DNA of 64,000 nt. Origin: Pomphorhynchus laevis. Its lineage: Eukaryota > Acanthocephala > Palaeacanthocephala > Echinorhynchida > Pomphorhynchidae. Each line of letters starts with the position of its first letter. The first letter of the stretch is position 1. The stretch covers positions 1-64,000 of the forward strand of contig WNNJ02002221.1 in the NCBI GenBank assembly GCA_012934845.2, read 5' to 3'. The notes beneath the pieces are model-generated. The model worked only from the letters and a program-made list of their open reading frames with translations, was not told where the DNA came from and made no database searches. Shown here one piece after another: positions 9,298-19,625 of the stretch. The position numbers and the translations under genes were made by a program.

Positions 9298-11733
9298 TTA
9301 ACGTCGTTTTCTTTTACTACCAGTAATCGAGGTTGGCATTTCAATGGATGGATTTTGAAAAGATGTACTTTCAATATCTTGCTGATTATCAGCGGATCGC
9401 TTACGTGTTCTCTGCCCCTGCTCGCTTACTCGTTGAGTGATATCATCATCTGTCCGGCATTCAGATTGGCGTAGCCTTTTCGACACACAAGGTTCATATT
9501 GCTGGTTTTTACTCGGCTCAGAAGTTTGCTCAGTACTACCTTCATCTGCGGCGGCAGCAGTTGGAAAAGCTCGTTTTCGAGCTAAGCGATTTGTCTCCAT
9601 AGCCGTGTTAATCTTTGAAAAATCTTTATTTGGATTTGTGTTGTATGTATAAGAAAACAAAGTACTCGATCGACATACTTGTTTACGCGGTGATAGATAA
9701 ACGGAATAGCGCGGCGACAATTTCAACGGACTATCCATAAGATGACGATCATATCTTCGACCAGGCAATTCAGGCAAATCGTGATCTTTTCCTGATGTAA
9801 CTTTTTCTCTTATGAAATTACAGATCACCGTCTTGTATTTGGTGACAAACACTTTATTATAGAATGAAATTATATCCGAAAATACAGCATTGTCGTTCAT
9901 TAAAACGATCTTACAAACTTGAGATTTTCCACCCATCTTTTTATAATGCTTAGTTATCTTTTGAAACGAAAGCGGTTGCCCGACAGCTTTAGCCATTGCA
10001 TATATTACACACATGATGATCTGATCAATATGTCGATCCTTGAGAAATGTTAAATCACTTTGTAAAATGTACTCGATTAGAAACCAGCATCTTCTGGCCA
10101 CAATTTCCCTTTGCTCAAGTTGTTCACAACACAGTTCATCTAAACGTTTCGCAGCCAGGTAATATATCTTAGACATTATAAGCGTAAGACTGTTTTGATT
10201 GACCTTCGTTGTGCTTTTATTGGCTCCGCCATGTTTAATACGACGGACTTTCTTAGCTGAACTAGAGACAGCATCTGCATTACTATGACCTCTACCACTA
10301 TTGCTAATGTGGCAACGTCGATAACACTCTCGATCATCTAGGTCTTCATCTTCTTTACATACATCAGTGCTAATCGGTATAGTTTGATTGGCAATTCGAT
10401 TCCAGAGTGGACTATCTCTGTTAAATATTTTACATTCGAGCATTGATTCCTCTACGGCTAACAGATGCCTTGCAGCATCACGGCAAAGACCAATGTTCAA
10501 TAGTGCTCTGATTACAGGCTGTATAACACTGTAAGCATAGAATGCTGGCACTGTTGAGCCGACCCAATGTACATCATCGCAGCGTCCTTGCCAATATCCT
10601 ATTAAACGAATACAGCATTCAAACAAGGCTCCTGTAAGTGAAGTTGAAAATAGTAAATGCTCAAGTTCACTGGAATTCGTTAATTCCTGAGAATTTAGTA
10701 ATTGACCTAGTGTAACAATTGTGAGTTTTCGGGCATCGTCATAATCAGCCATGTCACCGTACATTGGACGTAGAGTTTGATCTAACTTAAGCTTCCAATT
10801 GCCACTTACTAAACATGAGTTCAGTTTTTCTTCGGCTTGCGTGTAATTAACGAGAAAACGATTAAGTATAGATTTCGCTGGATTTGTTGACGTTGTAACG
10901 TCTTCTAGGCATGGCTCATCTATGTTTCGTTCATCAAGGTGATCAGCTTTTGATAATGAAATGTCGTAAAGGCGAGACAAAGATAATACATTTTCTTTTA
11001 TGTTATCTAGTAAGGGTAATTGTAAAAATCCTTTCTCATCAAGTTCCTTAATGGCTGGTTCCAGTCCATAAATCAGAAGAGAACGAGCCTCGTTAGAATT
11101 GACTTGAAAACGATCGCATAACATCAAAAGTACATCAACAGTTGAGCTAGATTCAAGCTCTGGATGAATTGCATCTATAAGTCCTGCGGTTAAGGCACTC
11201 TGAAATAGTAGCTCGTGACAAGCCAACATTAAATGAAATCCGTTTACAAGATCCGACGGGTTTGAAAACAGTTGGAAACGTGCCCAGCAAAATAGCAACC
11301 ATGCAAATTCATGAACGATTTCAAAATCTTCATAATTTTGATCAAATACAGCTTCGAATACAGAAGGGAATTTTACAGCCAGAATAATGCCAACTTGATA
11401 GGATAATTCTAATTTAATGATATCATCAGATCCGGATAGATGTCTTCGGCATAGTTCGAAAAATCGATGTGGTCGTAAACCTGATGATTGTAGTAAGCCA
11501 TTTAGCGAAGGTTTTTGTTCGTCAGCGATTTCACATTGTCTTGATTCTAAGTATAAAATACAGGAAAGCCAATGAAGCTGATCTCCTTCCAGTGTGTATC
11601 GTTCACTTAGATCAACATAATCAAGCCATGTTTGTTCTGCTATATCATCGTTAACATTTAACTGGAAGCAAACTGAGCGATATCGACTTTTTAAGCATCT
11701 CAAAGCTTCATCTTCAGCGGCCATAGACGTCAT
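9298..11733 (-). CDS. Retinoblastoma-like pocket protein (p107/p130/Rb family), intronless
   Basis: This is an uninterrupted 811-residue ORF. The N-terminal cyclin-like region (about 30-230) contains HEFAWLLFCWARF and DLVNGFHLMLACHELLF, as in p107/p130. Pocket A (about 285-455) has the LRPMYGD and LFECCIRLIGYW segments. The spacer has a basic cluster, KKVRRIK (about 494-500). Pocket B (about 512-642) has LIMSKIYYLAAKRLDELC and KDRHIDQIIMCVIYAMAKA, nearly the family consensus, then FYNKVFV. The tail has SP sites (SPLKLSPRYSVYLSPRK, about 668-684) expected for CDK phosphorylation, and ends KRKRR. Pocket proteins bind E2F/DP and LxCxE partners in the nucleus and restrain G1/S genes. The start is well set: an in-frame TGA lies two codons upstream and position -3 is A. 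At 811 residues it is shorter than vertebrate p107 (about 1070). The lack of introns is notable, and there is no poly(A) scar to prove a retrocopy. Confidence 0.9.
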   Translation of the reverse strand: MTSMAAEDEALRCLKSRYRSVCFQLNVNDDIAEQTWLDYVDLSERYTLEGDQLHWLSCILYLESRQCEIADEQKPSLNGLLQSSGLRPHRFFELCRRHLSGSDDIIKLELSYQVGIILAVKFPSVFEAVFDQNYEDFEIVHEFAWLLFCWARFQLFSNPSDLVNGFHLMLACHELLFQSALTAGLIDAIHPELESSSTVDVLLMLCDRFQVNSNEARSLLIYGLEPAIKELDEKGFLQLPLLDNIKENVLSLSRLYDISLSKADHLDERNIDEPCLEDVTTSTNPAKSILNRFLVNYTQAEEKLNSCLVSGNWKLKLDQTLRPMYGDMADYDDARKLTIVTLGQLLNSQELTNSSELEHLLFSTSLTGALFECCIRLIGYWQGRCDDVHWVGSTVPAFYAYSVIQPVIRALLNIGLCRDAARHLLAVEESMLECKIFNRDSPLWNRIANQTIPISTDVCKEDEDLDDRECYRRCHISNSGRGHSNADAVSSSAKKVRRIKHGGANKSTTKVNQNSLTLIMSKIYYLAAKRLDELCCEQLEQREIVARRCWFLIEYILQSDLTFLKDRHIDQIIMCVIYAMAKAVGQPLSFQKITKHYKKMGGKSQVCKIVLMNDNAVFSDIISFYNKVFVTKYKTVICNFIREKVTSGKDHDLPELPGRRYDRHLMDSPLKLSPRYSVYLSPRKQVCRSSTLFSYTYNTNPNKDFSKINTAMETNRLARKRAFPTAAAADEGSTEQTSEPSKNQQYEPCVSKRLRQSECRTDDDITQRVSEQGQRTRKRSADNQQDIESTSFQNPSIEMPTSITGSKRKRR

Positions 11734-12237
11734 TATTCATTCTACAAATACACATTATAAGATAACATGAATTATTAAACGTAAGTTACTATTTTAGCAT
11801 AAAACTAATAGCAATAATTAAGGAATAACTCAACGAGCTAGAGGGCATTTTAAAGCGATGGTGGTTATAAGTAAAGTATGCTTTAAATTATTTATGTGAA
11901 AATGACTTGTAAATTTACATAAGTTAAGCATTATTGAGCATTGACTGATCATTTAAAAACAAAAGTTAATTTTTATTCTGTGATGCAAAAACAATTATTT
12001 TAGCAATCGCTGAATGAAGCAAAAAACGGTGCCATAATGGGAAAATAGATGAGTCAGTATCTCTAAAAGTAACTGAAATTAATATCAATGAAGAGTAGTC
12101 AATTGTTCATATATATACCTGTTTTAAATGGTTATGATGAATTATATTTAAAAATTTAATATAATATTTTTCGTATTAATTATTTTACTGTGACATGTGG
12201 AAGTTTTTCTAGACGAATTAAATCTGCAATAAAGTTT
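11734..12237. other. Upstream flank of the pocket protein gene
   Basis: About 500 bp of AT-rich sequence lies between the start codon and the inverted Penelope copy. It presumably holds the promoter, but no TATA box, E2F site or 5' exon could be identified with confidence. Confidence 0.3.
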
Positions 12238-12990
12238 ACTTATTCTTAACAAAACCAATATTAATGATAAAGAAGGTGTATATCTAGATATGAACATTAA
12301 ATTAACATTAACTAAAACTACTATTAATTTATATCGTAAAGATGACATATTTAAATTTACAAGAAACATATTTTTGCATGAGCATTCATGCATACCATAT
12401 AATATAAAATATAATACATTAAATAATGAAATTTTAAGAATTGCAACAATATGTAATGATATTGGCTTTCTTAAAAATCATTTAAATAATTTAATAGATA
12501 CATATTTTAAACTAGGTTACTATAAAAATAACATCAAGCAGAAAATAGTAAAATATATAAATCAACACAATAATATAAAGAATAAATTTAAACTCTTAAG
12601 TGGCAAATTTTTATGGATGAATAATAAATAATATACTTTGCATTAGAATAAGATACTAGATAGTTTTTTCAGAGGAAATACATCATTAGCATGTATTTGG
12701 CCCCGCTGCTATGTTGGGTAGAGGAGTTAGGGGCCGAAACCTGATAGCATAGCAGTTCCTCCTGATGACCTCTAATTCTTATTCTGATACAACGTCTGTT
12801 ATTTATTAGTCAATTCATAAAAATGACGTTTATTTTAAATTTTATTTTTTATTTTTATTTTTTAACTTGATTAAAATTATAGAAAATCTAAAAACAATTA
12901 TTAATTTTATTATTTAATTATTAAATTTTGATTTAGCATTATTATGTTTTGTTTATTTTATAATTATATAACAATACGTAGACTCAGTTA
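12238..12990 (+). mobile_element. Penelope-like element 3' half, inverted near-identical copy
   Basis: This is the reverse complement of about 1017-1770 with only scattered differences. It encodes the last 113 RT residues, starting at MNIKLTLTKTT. The stop codon follows near 12,630, then the ribozyme-like block, and it ends in TAGACTCAGTTAGCT. It is 5'-truncated at the junction near 12,238. The high identity implies recent insertion or duplication compared with the surrounding LINE fossils. Confidence 0.8.
12694..12775 (+). ncRNA. Hammerhead-like block with three interleaved helices
   Basis: Order on the plus strand: GGCCCC 12,699-12,704; CTGCTATG 12,706-12,713; the NUH-like GTA 12,718-12,720; GAGGAG 12,721-12,726; GGGGCC 12,730-12,735; CGAAAC 12,735-12,740; CATAGCAG 12,748-12,755; TTCCTC 12,756-12,761; CTGATGA 12,762-12,768. 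The helices are a-b-c-a'-b'-c', so each crosses the others. Hammerhead core boxes sit at the ends of the right helices, except that helix II does not follow CTGATGA directly. Confidence 0.5.
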
Positions 12991-14606
12991 GCTGATTTAA
13001 AGTTATTACTCATTAAACTCTAACTAAGATTGATTATTCTAAAATCCAATGAGGAAAGGGTCCACATATAACCCAGATACCAAAGTAGTATGCAAAATAT
13101 GAAGTGAATCTAATAAAAAGCCTTTGAGAATTTACGCTACATTAATTTTGTACTCATGCTAGTTAAAGCAAAATTCGTGTAATAAGGGGATGTGTACAAG
13201 ATAATTAAAAGTTGCAGTGCTCGCATGAGTAAAAATCGATTACGATAATATTGCATGGATGAATTAAAACCGATTGATCTACTCAAAACATATATCTAGG
13301 CAAAGTCGATTGAACCGACAGTCATGGCAGTTGAATCACCTACGTAATGTTAATTATTAAAAATGCATTTGTTCTGTGAAATTTTACTGATTAATGATTG
13401 ATCGCTAATCAATCAATGACCGTGTCGTTAATCAAGCAACGGGAGTTAGATAATTTTATAAAGATTGAAAAGCAACAGAACAGTGGACATTCAAATAAGC
13501 AGACTCACAAATGTAATGTTTTAAAATATGAACGTTGCACAAGTAGAAGGCATATGTAACAACACACAAATTACCTCGCTGTGTGTGCTCAGATGAGCGC
13601 AGTACAGCTTATTTGTGGGAATAATCAACTAGCAATATAGTTTCTATTTTTCAAAGAAAATAAAAAATATCAAAAATTTAGATTAACAAAACATTTATAA
13701 TTGAGCGTATTACTACAATATAACAAATAAGTAACTTATCACATCGGAAATAATTTGATTAAAAAGAATTTTTGTAATTTTGATTTAAAAAATATTATTA
13801 AAAAAATTCATTGTGCTTCAGAACTATTCATACTGGATGGCACAGATATTACATCGACTACAACATTTACATTTGTGAAAATACAATTTTAATTTACTTT
13901 CCAAAACTAACTGCAATATTTTAGCAGAAAATGGCGTACATTTCATATAACTATGATTAACAAAACATATTCAACGATCACGTCATTTTGATTTATAATT
14001 TGTTTCGTAATTAAAATTTACAGAAAGGAATTTCATTATCAGTAAAAATTCGTAAAAAATAAAAGGGCAGCATTATCAAAGGTGGAAGTTGTACGCCTAT
14101 TGTCTTAGAAATAGAGAATATATCCTTTAGATTTATAAAATGATAAATTAAATGCCTTATATATACAGATTGCAGACATAACCGTCTTCTGTGGTCCATC
14201 TTTATTGGGACTCGATTATTTAGATAAAATGAAATAAATAGTAATGAGATTCTGAAATCTAAATTTATTTAAAACGTTACATTCATAAAATAAAACACTT
14301 ACAATGGATTAAATTGTAATGATTTTGTTTATGTTTTTATTGCTTTTATTGAATTGTATAAATTATGTGGAACTTTACGCGTGTAATGTAACTAAAGAAG
14401 AATGTCATACAGTCGAATAGTTTGAAATAAATTTTAGATTTCAAAATCTTTTTTTTTGTTATAACTATTTATTTTATTTTATCTATATTATATATAATGT
14501 GAACCGTCTGTTGTTATCATTTTTTTTACTAGGATTCTATGTAATAATTTTAGATATTAATTATTTAAACGACAAAGGTTTGTGTTGGTATATATACATT
14601 ATATAT
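12991..14606. other. AT-rich spacer without recognisable genes
   Basis: I find no coding similarity, RNA gene or clear repeat unit in this 1.6 kb. Short frames such as 14,011-14,199 on the minus strand look like chance openings. Confidence 0.5.
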
Positions 14607-15134
14607 AATGAATAGTTGCTAGGTCACACGAGGTGACTTTCGCATTGAAAACCAGCTACAGAATCCTTCCTTCATGATATCCAATTCCATACACCCTGAC
14701 TACTAACGGCCACATTGCCACAGCCGTTTTCGTTTCGCCCGCTTTTTGCCACATGTTGGTAGCCCCGGGCTTATCAGAAGGCTAACTACCAACGCTTCGC
14801 CTTTTGAAATTTGACTTATCCGAGATTCGAGCTGTCGCTCTCCGTACTTGGCTTGCGCTCTTGACTGCTAGGCTACGAATCCAGGATTACCAGATTTCAC
14901 ACAGTATATGAAACCTTCCATCATGACATCCAGAAACTGCATTGTCCGAGATGCTTCTCTTGCATGCTTATTATAGATTTTAGCTTATGAGATCATGAAG
15001 ATCGATTGAAATCGGGACTGGTGATCTTTTGATGGATGCTTATTTATGTAATGAATAGTTGCTAGGTCACACGAGGTGACTTTCGCATTGAAAACTAGCT
15101 ACAGAATCCTTCCTTCATGATATCCAATTCCATA

Positions 15135-15226
15135 CACCCTGACTACTAACGGCCACATTGCCACAGCCGTTTTCGTTTCGCCCGCTTTTTGCCACATGTT
15201 GGTAGCCCCGGGCTCATCAGAAGGCT
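15135..15226 (-). ncRNA. Type I hammerhead-like ribozyme, second intact copy
   Basis: Same motif as at 15,622-15,713 in the inverted arm. The CTGATGAG complement is at 15,213-15,220 and the CGAAAC complement at 15,175-15,180. The outer units are damaged in the catalytic box: CTGATAAG near 14,770-14,777 (minus) and CTAATGAG at 16,071-16,078 (plus). Confidence 0.6.
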
Positions 15227-15621
15227 GACTACCAACTCTTCGCCTTTTGAAATTTGACTTATCCGAGATTCGAGCTGTCGCTCTCCGTACTTGGCTTGCG
15301 CTCTTGACTGCTAGGCTACGAATCCAGGATTACCAGATTTCACACAGTATATGAAACCTTCCATCATGATATCCAGAAACTGCATTGTCCGAGATGCTGC
15401 TCTGGTATGATTATTATAGATTTTATCGTATGAGATCATGAAGATCGATTGAAATCGGGACTGGTGATCCTTTGATGGATGCTTATTTATGTAATGAATA
15501 GTTGCTAGGTCACACGAGGTGACTTTCCGGACTCTCCGTACTTGGCTTGCAAGCCAAGTACGGAGAGTGACAGCTCGAATCTCGGATAAGTCAAATTTCA
15601 AAAGGCGAAGAGTTGGTAGTC

Positions 15622-15713
15622 AGCCTTCTGATGAGCCCGGGGCTACCAACATGTGGCAAAAAGCGGGCGAAACGAAAACGGCTGTGGCAATGTGGCCGTT
15701 AGTAGTCAGGGTG
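15622..15713 (+). ncRNA. Type I hammerhead-like ribozyme, 443-bp family, canonical order
   Basis: Stem I' AGCCTT (15,622-15,627) is followed by CTGATGA (15,628-15,634). Stem II is GCCCG (15,635-15,639) with CGGGC (15,664-15,668). Next comes GAAAC (ending 15,673), then stem III AACGGC (15,677-15,682) with GCCGTT (15,695-15,700). The cleavage triplet GTC is at 15,705-15,707, and stem I is AGGGTG (15,708-15,713), partly wobble-paired. All core boxes are intact here and in the minus-strand copy at 15,135-15,226. Stem III has an internal loop next to the core, which weakens the call. Confidence 0.6.
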
Positions 15714-16610
15714 TATGGAATTGGATATCATTAAGGAAGGATTCTGTAGCTGGTTTTCAATGCGAAAGTCACCTCGTGTGACCTAGCAACTATTCATTAC
15801 ATAAATAAGCATCCATCAAAGGATCACCAGTCCCGATTTCAATCGATCTTCATGATCTCATACGATAAAATCTATAATAATCATACCAGAGCAGCATCTC
15901 GGACAATGCAGTTTCTGGATATCATGATGGAAGGTTTCATATACTGTGTGAAATCTGGTAATCCTGGATTCGTAGCCTAGCAGTCAAGAGCGCAAGCCAA
16001 GTACGGAGAGCGACAGCTCGAATCTCGGATAAGTCAAATTTCAAAAGGCGAAGAGTTGGTAGTCAGCCTTCTAATGAGCCCGGGGCTACCAACATATGGC
16101 AAAAAGCGGGCGAAGCGAAAACGACTGTGGCAATGTGGCCGTTAGTAGTCAGGGTGTATGGAATTGGATATCATGAAGGAAGGATTCTGTAGCTGGTTTT
16201 CAATGCGAAAGTCACCTCGTGTGACCTAGCAACTATTCATTACATAAATAAGCATCCATCAAAGGATCACCAGTCCCGATTTCAATCGATCTTCATGATC
16301 TCATACGATTATATATATGTATATATATAATTTTAAATACGATTTTACAGGCAACAACTACAACTCAACTACAACCCTTTTAAAGGCAACAACTCAAAAA
16401 AGACAGGCGGTTTAACTCAATTACAATATTTACAAAAAGGATCTCATAATGAACGATCCCGTCAACAGCCGGTTTAACGATCATTACCTATATATAATAG
16501 TGCACGGATGTGCTGAGTAAACAACGGTTCAGGATTTCTTTGGAAATACGGCATTTATACAAAATGGTGTTGATTTTTAGACTGGACTTTGATTCACGAC
16601 TTTCGGTCAC

Positions 16611-16700
16611 CATGTTACTTCTAGACGACCAATAAGTACCTGGCAACACTCATCAGTAGAATGAAGTACACACTGGTCGTTTCGGTTGCCTGTGTGACAT
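16611..16700 (-). ncRNA. Permuted hammerhead-like motif, family 1
   Basis: Minus-strand order: II' GGCAAC (16,685-16,690), CGAAAC, III CGACCA (16,674-16,679) plus GTAC, I' TTCTA (16,657-16,661), CTGATGAG (16,649-16,656), II GTTGCC (16,642-16,647), GTAC, III' TGGTCG (16,626-16,631), the GTC triplet (16,624-16,626), I TAGAA (16,619-16,623). All three helices abut the right core boxes, but they interleave. The apical loop of helix III is 26 nt and contains the CTGATGAG strand. Confidence 0.65.
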
Positions 16701-16971
16701 TGTGAATGAAGGCATTTCCGACACTGCTTAATTGTCTGAGGCTTACGCTCTTTACCAGATCGAATTGCTGTGCGGACCATCCTTAAACACTAGGCAGAGG
16801 TTGTTGCTGAATTTTGGCTTCACCGGTTGGATCATTAATGGATACGACAAGTATAATAGTAGTGCACGGGTGTACTGAGTAACAACGGTCCAGGATTTCT
16901 TTCGAAATACGGCATTTATACAAAATGGTGTTGCTTGTTAGACTGGACTTTGATTCGCGACTTTCAATCAA

Positions 16972-17062
16972 CATGTCACTTCTAGACGACCAATGAGTAC
17001 CTGACAATACTCATCAGTAGAATGAAGTACACACTGGTCGTTTCGGTTGCCTGTGTGACATC
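16972..17062 (-). ncRNA. Permuted hammerhead-like motif, family 1, second unit
   Basis: Same layout as in the neighbouring unit, with the CTGATGAG box at 17,010-17,017 and CGAAAC at 17,040-17,045. Its helix II strand reads ATTGTC instead of GTTGCC, which weakens pairing with GGCAAC. Confidence 0.55.
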
Positions 17063-17159
17063 GTGAATCAAAGTCCAGTCTAAAAATCAACACCATTTTG
17101 TATAAATGCCGTATTTCGAAAGAAATCATGGACCGTTATCTACTCAGAGAATGATTTGT

Positions 17160-18980
17160 AAACCGTCGTCCTTGATCCATATTTCAAACGGATTCAAATT
17201 GATAATAAATTTATGAATGATTATTAGGGATTAAATGATATCTATAATTATTTAAATTGTAATATTGATTAAAAACCAAAACTTTCACGTAGTAATACGT
17301 AAATTGACAATAATATGAATTGAATATAAATTTATATAAAAATATAATCTATAGGCAATAGATTCATTCAAGCAGACAATGTATATCTAAACTTATAGTT
17401 AGTTCTTAGATTGTAAAATATAATCAGGATAGTTTTGAAATAATTTTCTATTACAAACAACAGAAAAATCAAGTTTAATAGCATATCCAGATTTAGTTTT
17501 CCATTATGAAGATGATAGCAGAAGCTACTCGAGACAAGACAGAACAATAAATTTGTGGCTTTTAAATAAAAATTTCGCTTTAGTTAAATATTAAATTAAA
17601 TATTTTAATTGATTTAACAATTTTAAGTAATTAAACAATTGTATGAAGTTACCTGCAAGACTGCTATAACTGTCGTAAGCAATTAAGGCATTGTCACAAA
17701 CAATAATTTTGCGATTAAGATGGAAGCAAATTTAAAAGCTGAGTATACATTTCCTATTAACTGCTGTTCAACAATGCTTCTTCATTTACAAGAGACCAAA
17801 TTTATTATCGAAGGCAAATGGACAATTGTCATTGCCATTCGTGCTGGTCAGGCAATTAATATAATATATTGGTAATTGTACGTGCTTGCCAACCGATGAT
17901 GTGTCATACCGAATACTGATTAATTATAAATAAAGTCAAGTCAACTATAACGAAAGAATACGTTTAATTAGTTTCTTCGTGAACTAAATACAATGACCAT
18001 TATTTTTCAATGGTAATGGGACAACGTCTGCCACATATGCAGAACTGTGAATCCATAATTCTTCTTAATGGTGACATGCCAGCAGTGAGCGTAAATGCCA
18101 AACAACTAAAAGTCGAAATTAAATTAGCGCATTCAAAAAGAGTTATCACTGCATGTGTGATATTTATAACATATTCAATGGGTAAGGCGTTTACAAAAGC
18201 ACCATTAAATTGAATAGAAACAATTTTTCTAATTGTTAGTATGGAAGAGGGTCTAAAAATGAACTGCTCAGTTATTTCTTACACATTGACGTATCGACTA
18301 CATTAAGAAAAGAGTACATAAATACCATGGCAGTGATGTGAGTAACTATGGATGGCTGAAAGACTAAAGAAAATTAAAGCATTAGCTGCTTCGATGGATT
18401 TATTCACAACGTATTAACAAAAGCAAGATGTTCCATCTGTTTTTAAATACAAATTTGAAGGCAATGATGTTTCAAGATAATTAAAACTTTAAAGCGAAAT
18501 CATGGAAGTGAAATTTTTGCATAATGCAAATGTACCAGAGGTGCAAATGATCCAATCGAAGCGAATGTGCAATGAGCATCGAAATCAAAGTGGAAATGGC
18601 AAAAATGTTAGAATTTAGTTATTGTCCGTGATTGCTAACTTGTTATAAAGATTATATATGCATCTTATCTCAATATAATTTACAATTACAAAGTGGAAAT
18701 TCATAAAGCAAAAATGAGATCGGATTTTCTTTAATTCTTAAAAAGAAATTCCAAATTATTTCAATATTGTGGTTGAGTTTTCAACAAACGGATTGCGAAA
18801 ATAAAAAAATTGAATTTTAAATTATTTTGTGAAAAAAATACAGAAAATTTTATTTATTTTCATTTTAGAACCATATATTAATATTATTATATAAATATAT
18901 TATGTTTATATTATGTTTATATAAAATGTTAAATATTGTATGTTTATTTGGTAAACATATTAATACACACAAATATATTA
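17160..18980. other. AT-rich spacer without recognisable genes
   Basis: No family or RNA gene is recognised. The plus-strand frame 18,010-18,213 (67 codons) has slightly richer composition but no detectable domain, so I do not call it. Confidence 0.45.
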
Positions 18981-18984
18981 ATAA

Positions 18985-19625
18985 ACATAACGCTTCTTCT
19001 TGGAGATCGCTCTTTTAGATTTATCTTTTATAACTAATAAATTCTGCTTCAGAGTAATGCAGTACGCTGATGATATACTTCTTTATTCTCACACGTCTCC
19101 TCATTACCTAAGCCAACTTTTCATATCCTCGTCGAATTGTCTTTGACAATTCGACGAGGATATCACTATGGCTTCTCTTCGTCCACCTTGGCTTGGTTCT
19201 CTTCGTATCTCTCAGACCGATCATTTTCCGTCCATTCTAATTAAATATGTTCTCCTCTATCTTCTCTCTCTTGTGGTGTACCTTAAGGTTCTGTACTTGG
19301 CCCTATTCTATTTACTCTTATTCTTGGAGATTTATCTTGTATAACTAATAAATTATGCTTTAGAGTATTGCAGTACGCTGATGATATACTTCTTTATTCT
19401 CAATCGTCTCCTCATTACCTAAGCCAACTTTTCATATCTTCGTCGAATTGACTCCGTGCTCTATCTTCGTGCACGTCCCTCAATTCTACCAAATCTTAAA
19501 TGTTATGCATTTTACCAGCCTCCGTTTATGTATATCACCTCTATATTTTCAGACCCCAATGCTGTAGATAAACTAGTATTTCTAGGTGTTCACTTCGACA
19601 AGACGCTATCTTATTAGCCAATTTT
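18985..19625 (+). mobile_element. CR1/Jockey-type LINE RT fragment with internal rearrangement
   Basis: The plus strand reads GSVLGPILFTLILGDL (motif B, about 19,288-19,335) and LQYADDILLYSQSSPH (motif C, about 19,367-19,414), then NAVDKLVFLGVHFDKTLS. A first partial copy of motif C, MQYADDILLYSHTSPHYLSQ, lies upstream at about 19,058-19,115. Between them is a small inversion: GTCAAAGACAATTCGACGAG-type sequence faces its complement near 19,125-19,155. It is the same clade as the elements at 48-50 and 60-61 kb, with one stop in motif B. Confidence 0.75.

Larger units (their letters stand above)
14607..16318. repeat. Head-to-head array of 443-bp ribozyme-bearing units
   Basis: AATGAATAGTTGCTAGGT starts at about 14,607, 15,050 and 15,493 (443-bp steps). 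Its reverse complement ends at about 15,798 and 16,241 (again 443). The two orientations meet at a perfect 38-bp palindrome, 15,531-15,568, centred between 15,549 and 15,550. There are two full units plus a scrap on the left and nearly two on the right. Units differ by only a few substitutions. No protein is encoded. Long frames inside are repeat shadows. Confidence 0.9.
16497..17140 (-). repeat. Family 1 tandem repeat, period about 361 bp
   Basis: Two units in tandem: TGCACGG at 16,501 and 16,863, and the CTCATCAG box at 16,649 and 17,010. Beyond 17,060 the sequence turns back on itself: CAAAGTCCAGTCTAAAAATC (about 17,068-17,090) is the reverse complement of bases near 16,575. This suggests a foldback end. 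Single copies of the same family are at 1-58, 27,890-28,060 and, as a scrap, 29,785-29,830. Confidence 0.8.

Noticed and set aside
9286-9652. Plus-strand frames opposite the pocket protein gene
   Set aside because: Antisense shadows of the 811-codon ORF.
15311-15734. Two open frames across the 443-bp array (96 and 71 codons)
   Set aside because: Both are readings through the inverted ribozyme repeat and mirror each other around the palindrome. There is no protein similarity.
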